Source: Deltaproteobacteria bacterium (GTDB lineage: Bacteria; Desulfobacterota; SM23-61). From it: 8,822 nt of DNA. Both the position numbers and the translations under genes were made by a program. The stretch's first letter is position 1. The number at the start of each line of letters is the position of its first letter. Location of the stretch: contig JAOUFX010000075.1 of assembly GCA_029857975.1 (NCBI GenBank), positions 1-8,822 of the forward strand, given 5' to 3'. This document shows positions 1 to 7,143 of the stretch, piece by piece. The notes under the pieces are model-generated. The model saw nothing but the letters and a program-made list of their open reading frames with translations. It had not been told where the DNA came from and did not search any database.

Positions 1-1544
1 CCGACGGAGCGGATATCATAGAGCATCCTCTCCATAATATCTTGATCATTGGTGATGTGGCTTCCAACGTAAAAAAATCCTTGGACATCATCGAACTCTT
101 CGATCAAGACATTTTTGCTGATATGCGGGTGAGAATTTACCCCATTCTCAACGCCGATGTGAACGAGATCGCCAAGGAAATGGAACGGATTTTTTCTTCC
201 TTTGAGATCAACCTGAAGTCCGGGCGGGGGGTGGGAATTACCTTTACCTCTATCCAGAGGATCAATTCTCTATTGGTAGTGAGTTCCATCCCCGGGATCT
301 TTGAAAAAGTAGAGAGATGGCTCAAGGAACTTGACAAAGTTCCGGCCGAAGGGACGAAGTCAAGCGTTTTCGTTTATTATGTTCAGAACAGCAAAGCCAA
401 GGATTTGGCCGAAGTTTTAAAACAGGTTTACCTTCCCCCCAAAGACCTGAAAAAAGAAGTGAAAGAAAAAGTTGTGACTCCACCCTCTCCCGGGACCCGA
501 GGGGTCAGGCCTACCCCCCCTTCACCGACCGCTCCCCCGTCTCCCCCCCTCAAGGAAGAGGCTGCGTCGTTACCGGGGGGAGCCGCGCTTGAGGGAGAGA
601 TTAACATCGTGGTAGACGAAACCACCAATGCCTTGATCATCCGGGCTTTACCCCGGGATTATAAGGCCGTTAGGGAGACCATCAAGAAACTCGATCTTTA
701 TCCCAAACAGGTGTTGATTGAGGTCCTGCTGGCCGAGGTGACTCTCGACGACGCGACCAAATACGGATTGGAGTTTTCCACGTTTAAAGCAGGGGATTAT
801 TCAGTGGGGATGGGGGGAACCGCTTATTTAGGAGCGATCCCCTCTGCAGAAGCATTCTCTTCCGGCCTCCGCTATTCGATCGCTTCTGCGGAAAAGCTTA
901 CCGCCGCCATTCATGCTTCGGCCACGGAGAATCGCCTCAAGGTCATCTCTTCTCCCCATATTCTGGCCTCCAACAACAAAGAAGCCAAAATTCAGATCGG
1001 CTCCTCCGAACCTATCCTGACCACTACCTACACCACCCCGGGAGCAACGACCGTGGACACGACGGGTGTGGTTTCAACGGGTGTTGTCGAAGGAACGATC
1101 GAATACAAAGATATCGGTGTGATTCTGAGTGTCACCCCGCGGATTAGCGACGGGAAACTGGTTACTCTGGATATATCGATCGAGCAGAGCACGGTATCCC
1201 AAAAAGACCTGGGGAATCTTAAGAATGTTCCTTTTTTCCCGAAGAAGACAGCCAAGACCACCCTTTCGATCATGGAGAAGCAGACCATCGTCATCGGGGG
1301 ATTGATCGAGGAATCAAAAGGAAGGACCTCATCCGGGGTACCCTTTCTGAGTAAAATTCCCATCCTGGGAGCCCTCTTCGGGTACAAAACCAAAGATGAC
1401 GCTGCGAAAGAGACGATCTTGTTGATGACCCCTCACGTGATCACCGACTTGCAGGAATCGAACCAGGTAACCCAAGAATTTCGGGAAAAGGTACGGGCGA
1501 TCAAGAAAGAATTAGAAATGAAGGAAAAGGAGAAAAAAAGATAA
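1..1544 (+). CDS. gspD: Type II secretion system secretin GspD, 3' part (truncated at window edge)
   Basis: This gene encodes the outer-membrane secretin channel through which a type II secretion system releases folded proteins. The reading frame is open to the left edge (first full codon at position 3), so the TTG at 42 is not the real start and the N0 domain and signal peptide lie outside. Visible in order are the end of an N1 ring domain, an N2 domain (about nt 117-345) ending in the GspD-like VPAEG linker, an N3 domain split by a proline-rich insert (nt 441-599), and the secretin domain from VLIEVLLAEV (about nt 711) to the end. Typical secretin signatures include KVISSPHILASNN, VTPRISDG, QTIVIGGLIEE and VPFLSKIPILGALFGYK, then LLMTPHVI. 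The C-terminus is a short lysine-rich tail with no long pilotin-binding S-domain. No gspE follows, so this is probably the last gene of its cluster. A PilQ-type secretin is less likely because of the N1-N2-N3 layout. Confidence 0.93.
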   Translation, partial: DGADIIEHPLHNILIIGDVASNVKKSLDIIELFDQDIFADMRVRIYPILNADVNEIAKEMERIFSSFEINLKSGRGVGITFTSIQRINSLLVVSSIPGIFEKVERWLKELDKVPAEGTKSSVFVYYVQNSKAKDLAEVLKQVYLPPKDLKKEVKEKVVTPPSPGTRGVRPTPPSPTAPPSPPLKEEAASLPGGAALEGEINIVVDETTNALIIRALPRDYKAVRETIKKLDLYPKQVLIEVLLAEVTLDDATKYGLEFSTFKAGDYSVGMGGTAYLGAIPSAEAFSSGLRYSIASAEKLTAAIHASATENRLKVISSPHILASNNKEAKIQIGSSEPILTTTYTTPGATTVDTTGVVSTGVVEGTIEYKDIGVILSVTPRISDGKLVTLDISIEQSTVSQKDLGNLKNVPFFPKKTAKTTLSIMEKQTIVIGGLIEESKGRTSSGVPFLSKIPILGALFGYKTKDDAAKETILLMTPHVITDLQESNQVTQEFREKVRAIKKELEMKEKEKKR

Positions 1545-1622
1545 AATTTAAGCAGGCGAGTATACAAAAAGTCTCCCTTAAGAAACCCGGCCTTTAGATC
1601 CTCATCGGGGCCAAGGAAAAGC

Positions 1623-1651
1623 TGGACAACGAATCCCCCCAAGAATAGAAA
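1623..1651 (+). promoter_or_regulatory. Candidate promoter for the pst operon (weak)
   Basis: TGGACA at 1623-1628 (5 of 6 to TTGACA) is followed after 17 bases by TAGAAA at 1646-1651 (4 of 6 to TATAAT). This would start transcription near 1658, about 40 bases before pstB1. The 153-base gap between gspD and pstB1 is the only natural place for an operon promoter. I see no convincing Pho box (paired CTGTCAT-like 7-mers spaced by 4 bases) here. No hairpin with a T-run that would end the gspD transcript is visible either. Confidence 0.3.
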
Positions 1652-1697
1652 ATATACCCTTGATCAATCAATATTTTTGCGGTAATGATAATTCTCA

Positions 1698-2468
1698 ATG
1701 GAAAATCATTTTCACCGCATTAAAATAAAAACCCAAAGCTTGAATTTTCATTATGGTTCATTCCAGGCTTTAAAAAATATTAACCTCGAAATAAAAGAAC
1801 GGCAGATCACGGCTCTCATCGGGCCCTCCGGCTGTGGCAAGTCCACTTTTCTACGCACCCTCAACCGGATGAACGACCTCATTCCGCAAACCGGAATTTC
1901 GGGATCTCTACTTTTAGATGCCGAAGATATCTACGGGCCCAAAGTCAATCCCGTAAACCTCAGGCAGAAGGTGGGCATGGTTTTCCAGCGCCCGAACCCT
2001 TTTCCGAAGTCCATTTTTGAAAACGTGGCCTTCGGTCCCAAAGTACTGGGGACCCAGCGCAAAGCGGACCTTTTAGCAATCGTGGAAAAAAGCCTTAGGG
2101 GAGCGGCCCTTTGGGGGGAAGTGTCGGATCAACTGCATCACTCCGCAACGGAACTAACCCTGGGGCAGCAACAGCGCCTCTGCATCGCCAGAGTCTTGGC
2201 CATCCAGCCCGAGGTTATTCTGATGGATGAACCATGTTCAGCCCTCGATCCGGTTGCCACATTACGAATCGAGGAATTGATGCAAGAGCTCAAGCGGGAC
2301 TACACCATCGTCATCGTTACCCATAATATGCAACAGGCGGCCCGGGCATCGGATTGGGTGGGCTTTTTTCTTCTCGGCGAGCTGCTGGAATACGGATCCA
2401 CCAAGGATGTTTTCACCAATCCCAAAGATCAGCGAACGGAAAATTATATCACGGGAAAGTATGGATGA
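1698..2468 (+). CDS. pstB: Phosphate ABC transporter ATPase PstB, copy 1, with degenerate signature motif
   Basis: This is the cytoplasmic ATPase of the Pst phosphate importer (256 aa, normal PstB length). Visible are Walker [10 protein letters not shown] (residues 42-50), the Q-loop [10 protein letters not shown] (Q97), Walker B VILMDEP (173-179), D-loop SALD, H-loop VTHN (H209), and the PstB-specific stretch [11 protein letters not shown] near 223-233. The ABC signature normally reads LSGGQQQR. Here it is LTLGQQQR (153-160), so the serine and first glycine that contact the gamma-phosphate of ATP bound to the partner subunit are changed. ATG at 1698 is the only plausible start because an in-frame TAA lies at 1689, yet no Shine-Dalgarno sequence precedes it. 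The gene opens the operon and overlaps pstS. By eye it shares roughly half its residues with the second PstB at 5012. It is likely catalytically competent only when paired with that second copy (inference). Confidence 0.95.
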   Translation: MENHFHRIKIKTQSLNFHYGSFQALKNINLEIKERQITALIGPSGCGKSTFLRTLNRMNDLIPQTGISGSLLLDAEDIYGPKVNPVNLRQKVGMVFQRPNPFPKSIFENVAFGPKVLGTQRKADLLAIVEKSLRGAALWGEVSDQLHHSATELTLGQQQRLCIARVLAIQPEVILMDEPCSALDPVATLRIEELMQELKRDYTIVIVTHNMQQAARASDWVGFFLLGELLEYGSTKDVFTNPKDQRTENYITGKYG

Positions 2469-3312
2469 AGATATGGAGATTATAAGACGGTCACGGTGGG
2501 TTTGTTGGATTGGGCTCTTGATCCTCGCGGCGCTCCTCTCCAGTTGTCAGAGGCAGCATGGGGGGTTATCGGTGGTCGGCTCTACTTCCGTAGAGCCTTT
2601 TGCCGAAGCGTTGGCTGAAGACTATATGAGTCACCATCGAGGGGAAAAAATCTTCGTCCAGGGAGGGGGTTCCAGCGCGGGCATCCAAGCTGTCCGCACC
2701 GGTGCGGCCAATGTCGGAATGTCTTCTCGGAATTTAATGGATGGTGAAAAAGATCTGATCGCCGTACCGATCATCTATGATGCCATTGCGGTGATCGTTC
2801 ATCGCGATAACCCTTTGAACGATTTAACCCTTAATCAAATCCGAAAAATATTTTCAGCGGAAATCACCCGCTGGAGTGAATTAGGAGGGAGAAACCATTC
2901 CATCACCCTGGTAACTCGGGAAGAAGGATCCGGTACCCGGGAGGCATTTCAAAAATTGATCATGGAGAAAAATGAAATAAGCCTGAGCGCCCTCGTTCAG
3001 GATTCCAACGGAGCCATCCGGCAGGTAGTGGCCGATGACCGGAATGCCATCGGCTATATTTCCCTGGGACTGGTGAATGACCGGGTAAAGGCTCTCAAAA
3101 TTGATGGAATCGAGGCCAACGTCGAAAATATCCAGCACCATCGATACAACATCGTCCGTCCTTTCCTGTTTATCTTTAAGTCCCACCCGCAGGGTTTAGC
3201 CAAGGATTTTCTCGAATATATTCTGAGCCCGGAGGGTCAGAAACTGCTCATCCAGGAAGGGTTGATCAGCATGAATCCGACTCCCGATTCGAAGAAAGAG
3301 GCCAGGCGGTAA
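2461..3312 (+). CDS. pstS: Phosphate-binding lipoprotein PstS
   Basis: This is the substrate-binding protein that captures phosphate on the outer face of the inner membrane and delivers it to PstC/PstA (283 aa). The N-terminus has basic residues, a hydrophobic stretch (about 13-26) and a lipobox LSSC, with C29 the predicted lipidated residue. Family motifs are [12 protein letters not shown] (38-49), [23 protein letters not shown] (68-90) and the phosphate-contact loop [12 protein letters not shown] (R153, S157, G158, T159). The GAIRQVV...AIGYIS block (185-201) is also typical of PstS. ATG 2461 overlaps the pstB1 stop by 8 bases. ATG 2473 is an equally possible start and gives a cleaner signal peptide. 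The frame is open up to an ATG at 2407, but that start would add residues encoded inside pstB1 ahead of the signal peptide. The lipoprotein form suits an organism that anchors PstS rather than leaving it free in the periplasm. Confidence 0.95.
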   Translation: MDEDMEIIRRSRWVCWIGLLILAALLSSCQRQHGGLSVVGSTSVEPFAEALAEDYMSHHRGEKIFVQGGGSSAGIQAVRTGAANVGMSSRNLMDGEKDLIAVPIIYDAIAVIVHRDNPLNDLTLNQIRKIFSAEITRWSELGGRNHSITLVTREEGSGTREAFQKLIMEKNEISLSALVQDSNGAIRQVVADDRNAIGYISLGLVNDRVKALKIDGIEANVENIQHHRYNIVRPFLFIFKSHPQGLAKDFLEYILSPEGQKLLIQEGLISMNPTPDSKKEARR

Positions 3313-3316
3313 AATA

Positions 3317-4162
3317 ATGTCCAAAGAAAAAATCCTGGAAAAAAGTTTTCTCCTCATCGCCCTTTCTTCCATATCCATCCTGGCTTTGATCGCCTTTTTC
3401 ATTTTTCAGCAAGGAATTCCTTTGATGTGGAAGGTAGGGCTGAATTCGTTTTTGCTGGGCGATCGCTGGTTTCCGAGCAAGGAATCTTTCGGTATCTTCC
3501 CGATGATCGTGGGATCCTTCTGGGTGACCCTGGGATCCTTGATCGTTGGCGTACCCCTGGGAATGGCTTGCGCTGTTTTCCTATCTGAACTCACTCACCC
3601 CACGATTGCTATGATTCTGCGCCCCATGATCCAGCTTCTGGCGGCTATTCCTTCGGTGATTTATGGCTTCTGGGGGCTGATTGTTCTTGTTCCTCTCATC
3701 CGGGATTCATTGGGAGGGCCTGGACTGAGCATTCTGGCCGGCTCGCTTGTCTTGGGGATCATGATCCTGCCCACGATTATCAGCATTTCGGAAGATTCCC
3801 TGCGAGCTTTGCCCCGGACCTACAAGGAAGGGGCTTTCTCCCTGGGAGCCACGCACTGGCAGACGATCTGGCGGGTCCTGCTGCCCGCAGCCCGATCGGG
3901 GATCGTAGCCAGTATTATCTTGGGTATGGGGCGGGCCATCGGAGAGACCATGGCCATGATTATGATTCTGGGCAATGCCACCCAATTGCCCAATTCCATC
4001 CTGAGCAGCGCCCGAACGCTGACCACCAACATCGGGATTGAGATGGGTTATGCCAGCGGGGATCATCGCCAGGCTCTTTTTGCTACGGGCGTGGTTCTCT
4101 TTTTTATCATCATGGGCTTGAATTCGCTGGCCTTGATTCTTTCCAGGAAGGGAAGGGCTTGA
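3317..4162 (+). CDS. pstC: Phosphate ABC transporter permease PstC
   Basis: This is one of the two inner-membrane subunits forming the phosphate channel (281 aa). About six hydrophobic segments are visible, starting at residues 11-31. The periplasmic loop has the PstC-type pattern W51-F-P with F58-G near it and then FPMIVGSFWVTLGS. The cytoplasmic coupling loop is at 159-190 (EDSLRALPRTYKEGAFSLGA and onwards to VLLP), the permease EAA motif that docks onto the PstB ATPases. GRAIGET follows at 205-211. The start is supported by AGGCGG at 3304-3309, seven bases before the ATG and inside the end of pstS. It is translationally linked to pstS upstream and abuts pstA downstream. The length is slightly short of E. 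coli PstC because the periplasmic loop is compact. Confidence 0.95.
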   Translation: MSKEKILEKSFLLIALSSISILALIAFFIFQQGIPLMWKVGLNSFLLGDRWFPSKESFGIFPMIVGSFWVTLGSLIVGVPLGMACAVFLSELTHPTIAMILRPMIQLLAAIPSVIYGFWGLIVLVPLIRDSLGGPGLSILAGSLVLGIMILPTIISISEDSLRALPRTYKEGAFSLGATHWQTIWRVLLPAARSGIVASIILGMGRAIGETMAMIMILGNATQLPNSILSSARTLTTNIGIEMGYASGDHRQALFATGVVLFFIIMGLNSLALILSRKGRA

Positions 4163-4164
4163 GT

Positions 4165-4998
4165 ATGAAGATCTCTCGCCACCATACCCAAGGGCTGGCC
4201 AAAGGAGTAATTTGGGTAGCAGCCTTTTCCACCCTGGCTGTGATGTTCTGGATCCTGTACCAGGTATTACGGGAAGGTCTCCCACTATTGAACCTCGGCT
4301 TTTTCCTTCAAGCTCCCCGCCAGATGGGCCGAGCGGGAGGTATTTTTTCTACCATCATAGGAACCCTAGCCCTGACTGTAGTAGCCATTATCATCGCCAC
4401 TCCCTTGGGAGTGGGAACTGCTATCTTTCTCCGGGAATACACCCGGGAGAGCCGCGTCAGCCGGATCATCCGCTTCGGCACAGATTGTTTGGCCGGGGTC
4501 CCATCGATTATCTTCGGCCTTTTTGGCTTCGTATTTTTTGTGATCTTTTTACGAATGGGTTGGTCCATCCTATCGGGCGGGCTTACCTTGGCCTCTATGA
4601 TTCTCCCTACGATCATCAGCACCGCGGAAGAAGCCATCAAATCCGTTCCCTACACCTACCGCGAAGTGAGTTTTGCTCTGGGAGGAACCCGTTGGCAAAC
4701 CATAAGGAAGGTGGTTCTGCCCAATGCGATTCCCGGGATTCTGACCGGAGTTCTCCTGGGCGTCGGGCGAAGTGTGGGAGAGACGGCCGCCGTGATCCTC
4801 ACCGCTGGGTCCTCCTTTATAACTCCCGACTCTTTATTCTCCCCGATCAGGACCATGGCGGTTCATTTTTACATCCTGGCCCGGGAAGGGATTTCGATGG
4901 AGATGGCTTATGCCACAGGAGCTGCCCTGATCCTTTTAATCCTGGCTATCAATACCGTGGCCAATTGGATGATGTACCGTTATGTCCATAAGGCTTGA
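4165..4998 (+). CDS. pstA: Phosphate ABC transporter permease PstA
   Basis: This is the second channel subunit, expected to pair with PstC (277 aa). Hydrophobic segments begin at residues 13-33. The GGIFSTIIGTLALT block (58-71) is typical of PstA. The coupling (EAA) loop is at 155-187, EEAIKSVPYTYREVSFALGG followed by TRWQTIRKVVLPNA. GRSVGETAAVILTAG is at 201-215. ATG 4165 is chosen because GGAAGGG at 4151-4157 lies seven bases upstream. A TTG at 4159 that overlaps the pstC stop would sit too close to that site. Its coupling loop differs from that of PstC, so the two ATPase-docking surfaces are not equivalent, which fits a pair of non-identical PstB subunits. Confidence 0.95.
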   Translation: MKISRHHTQGLAKGVIWVAAFSTLAVMFWILYQVLREGLPLLNLGFFLQAPRQMGRAGGIFSTIIGTLALTVVAIIIATPLGVGTAIFLREYTRESRVSRIIRFGTDCLAGVPSIIFGLFGFVFFVIFLRMGWSILSGGLTLASMILPTIISTAEEAIKSVPYTYREVSFALGGTRWQTIRKVVLPNAIPGILTGVLLGVGRSVGETAAVILTAGSSFITPDSLFSPIRTMAVHFYILAREGISMEMAYATGAALILLILAINTVANWMMYRYVHKA

Positions 4999-5011
4999 GG
5001 GATCTTCGCTC

Positions 5012-5773
5012 ATGGAAAAGCAAACTAAAATTGCCATCCAGAATTTTCATTTTTATTACGGGACTTTCATGGCCTTGAAAGACCTTAATCTTTCCATCCA
5101 GTCCAATCAGATCTTCGCCCTTCTGGGCCCGGCCCGGAGTGGCAAGACGACCCTGCTCAAGAGCATGAACCGCCTCACCGATCTGATTTTCGGGACGAGC
5201 CACACGGGGCAGATATTCATCGACAGTCAAGAGATCTATGGTCCGGGGGTTTCCCTCCCGGAATTGCGCCGGCGGGCGGGGATGGTTTTCGACCTACCGA
5301 CCGCGCTTCCTCTTTCCATTTTCGAAAACGTAGCTTATGGGCCGCGATTTAAAGGGCTCAGAGAGAAAAGCCGATTAGAAGAGATCGTAGAAAAATCACT
5401 GCAAGCTGCGGTTCTTTGGGATGAGGTGAAAGACCGGCTGCAGAACTCGGCCTTGAGGCTTTCGGGAGGACAGCAGCAGCGGTTATGCATCGCCCGCGTT
5501 TTAGCTTTAGAGCCAGAGGTCATTTTGCTCGATGAACCCTGTTCGGGCCTGGATCCCATTTCCACTGCCAGCATTGAAGAATCCCTCACCCGCCTGAAAG
5601 AAATATATACGATCGTTCTCGTCCCTCATAATATTCAGCAAGCCTCCCGCGTGGCCGACCGAGTCGGGTTTCTCCTGGAGGGCAAGATGGTGGAGGAGGG
5701 GCCGGCCTTCGAAATCTTTACCCGGCCGAAAAATAAAAAAACCGAGGATTATATCAGCGGCAAATTCGGATAG
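5012..5773 (+). CDS. pstB: Phosphate ABC transporter ATPase PstB, copy 2, with altered Q-loop
   Basis: This is a second, divergent PstB ATPase (253 aa). Walker A is GPARSGKTT (39-47) rather than the usual GPSGCGKST but keeps the essential GK[TS]. The Q-loop reads MVFDLPTALP (91-100), so the conserved glutamine that senses the gamma-phosphate and touches the permease is D94, and the usual NPFP is TALP. The signature LSGGQQQR (150-157) is perfect, Walker B is VILLDEP with E175 present, the D-loop is SGLD, and the switch histidine H206 is kept in VPHN (usually VTHN). ATG 5012 is preferred: GAGGG at 4997-5001 precedes it by ten bases and the N-terminus aligns with PstB1. An in-frame ATG at 4982, inside pstA, lacks a ribosome site. 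The gene lies between pstA and phoU, the classical pstB position, so this copy may be the positional orthologue even though its Q-loop is non-canonical. Confidence 0.94.
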   Translation: MEKQTKIAIQNFHFYYGTFMALKDLNLSIQSNQIFALLGPARSGKTTLLKSMNRLTDLIFGTSHTGQIFIDSQEIYGPGVSLPELRRRAGMVFDLPTALPLSIFENVAYGPRFKGLREKSRLEEIVEKSLQAAVLWDEVKDRLQNSALRLSGGQQQRLCIARVLALEPEVILLDEPCSGLDPISTASIEESLTRLKEIYTIVLVPHNIQQASRVADRVGFLLEGKMVEEGPAFEIFTRPKNKKTEDYISGKFG

Positions 5774-5790
5774 CAGGGAAAGGAGATACC

Positions 5791-6471
5791 ATGGAAACCC
5801 ATTTTCAACAGGAATTGAATAAATTGAAGGAAAATCTTCTCAAGATGGCCGGTTTGGCCGAGCAGGCCATCAGTAATGCCGTGGAGGCGCTGGTACAAAG
5901 AAATACGTCCCTGGCTGAGAAGACCATTAAGGAAGATGAGAAGATTAATCAAATGGAGATCGTGATCGATGAATGGTGTTTAAAACTCCTGGCGTTACAC
6001 CAGCCGATGGCCGCCGATCTGCGTTTCATCACTTCGGCTATGAGGATCAATATCGAACTGGAGCGGATTGGCGACCTGGCCGTAAATATTGCCGAGCGGG
6101 TGATTTCCTTGAATCAGGAGCCGCAGCTGAAACCCTATATTGATATTCCCCGCATGGCCGAGATCACCCAAGCGATGGTTAAAGACGTGCTGGATGCCTT
6201 TGTCAACGGCGATACCAAGCTGGCCCGGGCGGTATGCGAGCGGGATGACCAGGTGGATGCCTTAAATGATCAGGTATTTCGCGAGTTGCTGACGTACATG
6301 ATGGCCGATCCCAAGACCATCACTCGCGCCGTACACCTGATCATCGTCAGCCGCTGTCTGGAAAGGATTGCCGACCACACTACCAATATCGCCGAAGGGA
6401 TAATTTTTATGGTGAAGGCCCTGGTCATCAAACACCACGCCGACGCCAAAGCAGAAGAGACCAAGAAATGA
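5791..6471 (+). CDS. phoU: Phosphate signalling/transport regulator PhoU
   Basis: PhoU is a cytoplasmic, metal-binding helical protein that connects the Pst transporter to the PhoR/PhoB phosphate response and restrains uptake. The 226-aa protein has the expected two PhoU repeats. The first holds ADLRFITSAMRINIELERIGD (about 75-95, with E91 and D95) and the second holds VHLIIVSRCLERIADHTTNI (181-200, with E191, D195 and H196). These are the paired E-x-x-x-D metal-ligand motifs of the family. AGGAGA at 5781-5786, four bases before the ATG, is a good ribosome site. It sits 17 bases after pstB2, the normal end of a pst operon. No phoR or phoB is seen in this window, so the sensor pair must be elsewhere or absent. 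Confidence 0.96.
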   Translation: METHFQQELNKLKENLLKMAGLAEQAISNAVEALVQRNTSLAEKTIKEDEKINQMEIVIDEWCLKLLALHQPMAADLRFITSAMRINIELERIGDLAVNIAERVISLNQEPQLKPYIDIPRMAEITQAMVKDVLDAFVNGDTKLARAVCERDDQVDALNDQVFRELLTYMMADPKTITRAVHLIIVSRCLERIADHTTNIAEGIIFMVKALVIKHHADAKAEETKK

Positions 6472-6512
6472 ATCCGCCTGTTGGTCCAGAAATCAAGAGG
6501 GGAGGGGGCGGC

Positions 6513-6833
6513 ATGAAAAAACAAATCGTGACCATTCTGCTCATGCTGGGAGTCATGATCGCGGGGGTTGATAGAATCCCGGCCCAAGACCAAGGGCCTG
6601 CCCAAAAGCGGATCATGATCGAACGGGGAGAGAAGGTTAAAGGGCAACGGCTCAAGTTGGTCAAAAAAGTGGTTGAGAGCTATAAAGGGTGTCAGGTTTT
6701 ATCAGAGGGGGATGAATTAACGGGTCTGGTCATCAACGGGAAAACCTATGGCGATTTTACCATCGTCATCCGCGACGCCAAGCAAACGATTGTTGTGGTC
6801 ACGGCCGATGGAATAGTCAGTTTCGATTATTAA
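6513..6833 (+). CDS. Small predicted exported protein of unknown function, downstream of phoU
   Basis: I do not recognise this 106-aa protein. The N-terminus MKKQIVTILLMLGVMIAG is a typical Sec signal peptide, with likely cleavage near IPA-QD (about residue 24), so the mature protein of about 80 residues should be periplasmic. The rest is basic then beta-rich, with short strand-like runs (TGLVINGK, FTIVIRD, QTIVVVTADGIVSFDY) and a single cysteine (C60). ATG 6513 is chosen because a strong G-rich ribosome site (GGGGAGGGGG, about 6500-6509) precedes it and the signal peptide starts there. An in-frame ATG at 6468 overlaps the phoU stop as ATGA and would add 15 residues before the signal peptide. 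It appears to be co-transcribed as the last gene of the pst operon, which suggests but does not show a link to phosphate supply. Confidence 0.75.
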   Translation: MKKQIVTILLMLGVMIAGVDRIPAQDQGPAQKRIMIERGEKVKGQRLKLVKKVVESYKGCQVLSEGDELTGLVINGKTYGDFTIVIRDAKQTIVVVTADGIVSFDY

Positions 6834-7012
6834 TTCTTCCATCCATTCCTCACAATCTAACCCACAACCTTTTGGAGTTCGATATGAATTGGGCATTCAG
6901 CAGGTTGCCGCTATGAAACCTCCAAGGGTGTCCTTTATTCTCTACACAGAATCTGCAAGCAGGTAAATTTCGTTAATCATTCTACACCTCTGAAAGAAAA
7001 TATCAAATCCGT

Positions 7013-7041
7013 CTATCCGGAACATTTTTTGAGCCGGATAG
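7013..7041. repeat. Inverted repeat CTATCCGG / CCGGATAG
   Basis: CTATCCGG at 7013-7020 and CCGGATAG at 7034-7041 are perfect 8-base inverted repeats separated by 13 bases that include a T6 run. Two further wobble pairs could extend the stem. No T-run follows on the + strand, so it is not a standard terminator. It lies about 20 bases upstream of the promoter at 7062, where a regulator could bind, or it may be a hairpin in the 3' tail of the pst transcript. Confidence 0.55.
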
Positions 7042-7061
7042 GTCCCATATCCAAAAACATC

Positions 7062-7090
7062 TTGATCTAACCCCTTTAATTTAATACAAT
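7062..7090 (+). promoter_or_regulatory. Sigma-70-like promoter TTGATC-N17-TACAAT
   Basis: TTGATC at 7062-7067 (4 of 6) and TACAAT at 7085-7090 (5 of 6) are separated by exactly 17 bases in an AT-rich setting. Transcription would begin near 7097. This is the best promoter match I see in the window. It would drive the short transcript carrying the palindrome, the mini-ORF and the terminator. Confidence 0.5.
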
Positions 7091-7143
7091 CCCTTAAACC
7101 TGCGAGCTTCATTTTCTGTCCTTATCCATTAACCCTCAACCTT

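Noticed and set aside
42..44. TTG as the start of the secretin gene
   Set aside because: The frame is open to the left edge and the codons before it (DGADIIEHPLHNI) fit the N1 domain of GspD, so the gene simply begins outside the window.
1584..1618. GGCC...GGCC pairing after gspD as a terminator
   Set aside because: The loop is long, the stem is very short and no T-run follows.
1660..1692. TTGATC...GATAAT promoter just before pstB1
   Set aside because: The spacer is 21 bases and transcription would begin at the start codon. The TGGACA-N17-TAGAAA pair upstream is a better though still weak match.
1748..1768. TTTTCATTATGGTTCATT as a Pho box
   Set aside because: The two TTCAT units are spaced by 10, not 11 bases, they lie inside pstB1, and they encode the conserved FHYGSF stretch.
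1698..2468. PstB1 as a pseudogene because of its damaged signature
   Set aside because: The frame is full length, all other motifs are kept and the gene is translationally tied to pstS. The change looks like specialisation.
3707..4285. 192-codon open frame on the - strand across pstC and pstA
   Set aside because: It has low-complexity composition, crosses two real genes and shows no motif. It is a shadow of well-conserved permease codons.
4212..4991. 259-codon open frame on the + strand overlapping pstA in another frame
   Set aside because: The translation is rich in Pro, Arg, Ser, His and Gly with no domain pattern, while the overlapping frame is a clear PstA. It is a codon-bias shadow.
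6936..6962. Small hairpins ATTCT/AGAAT and CTGC/GCAG after the pst operon
   Set aside because: The stems have 4 to 5 pairs and no T-tract, and such stems are expected by chance in AT-rich DNA.
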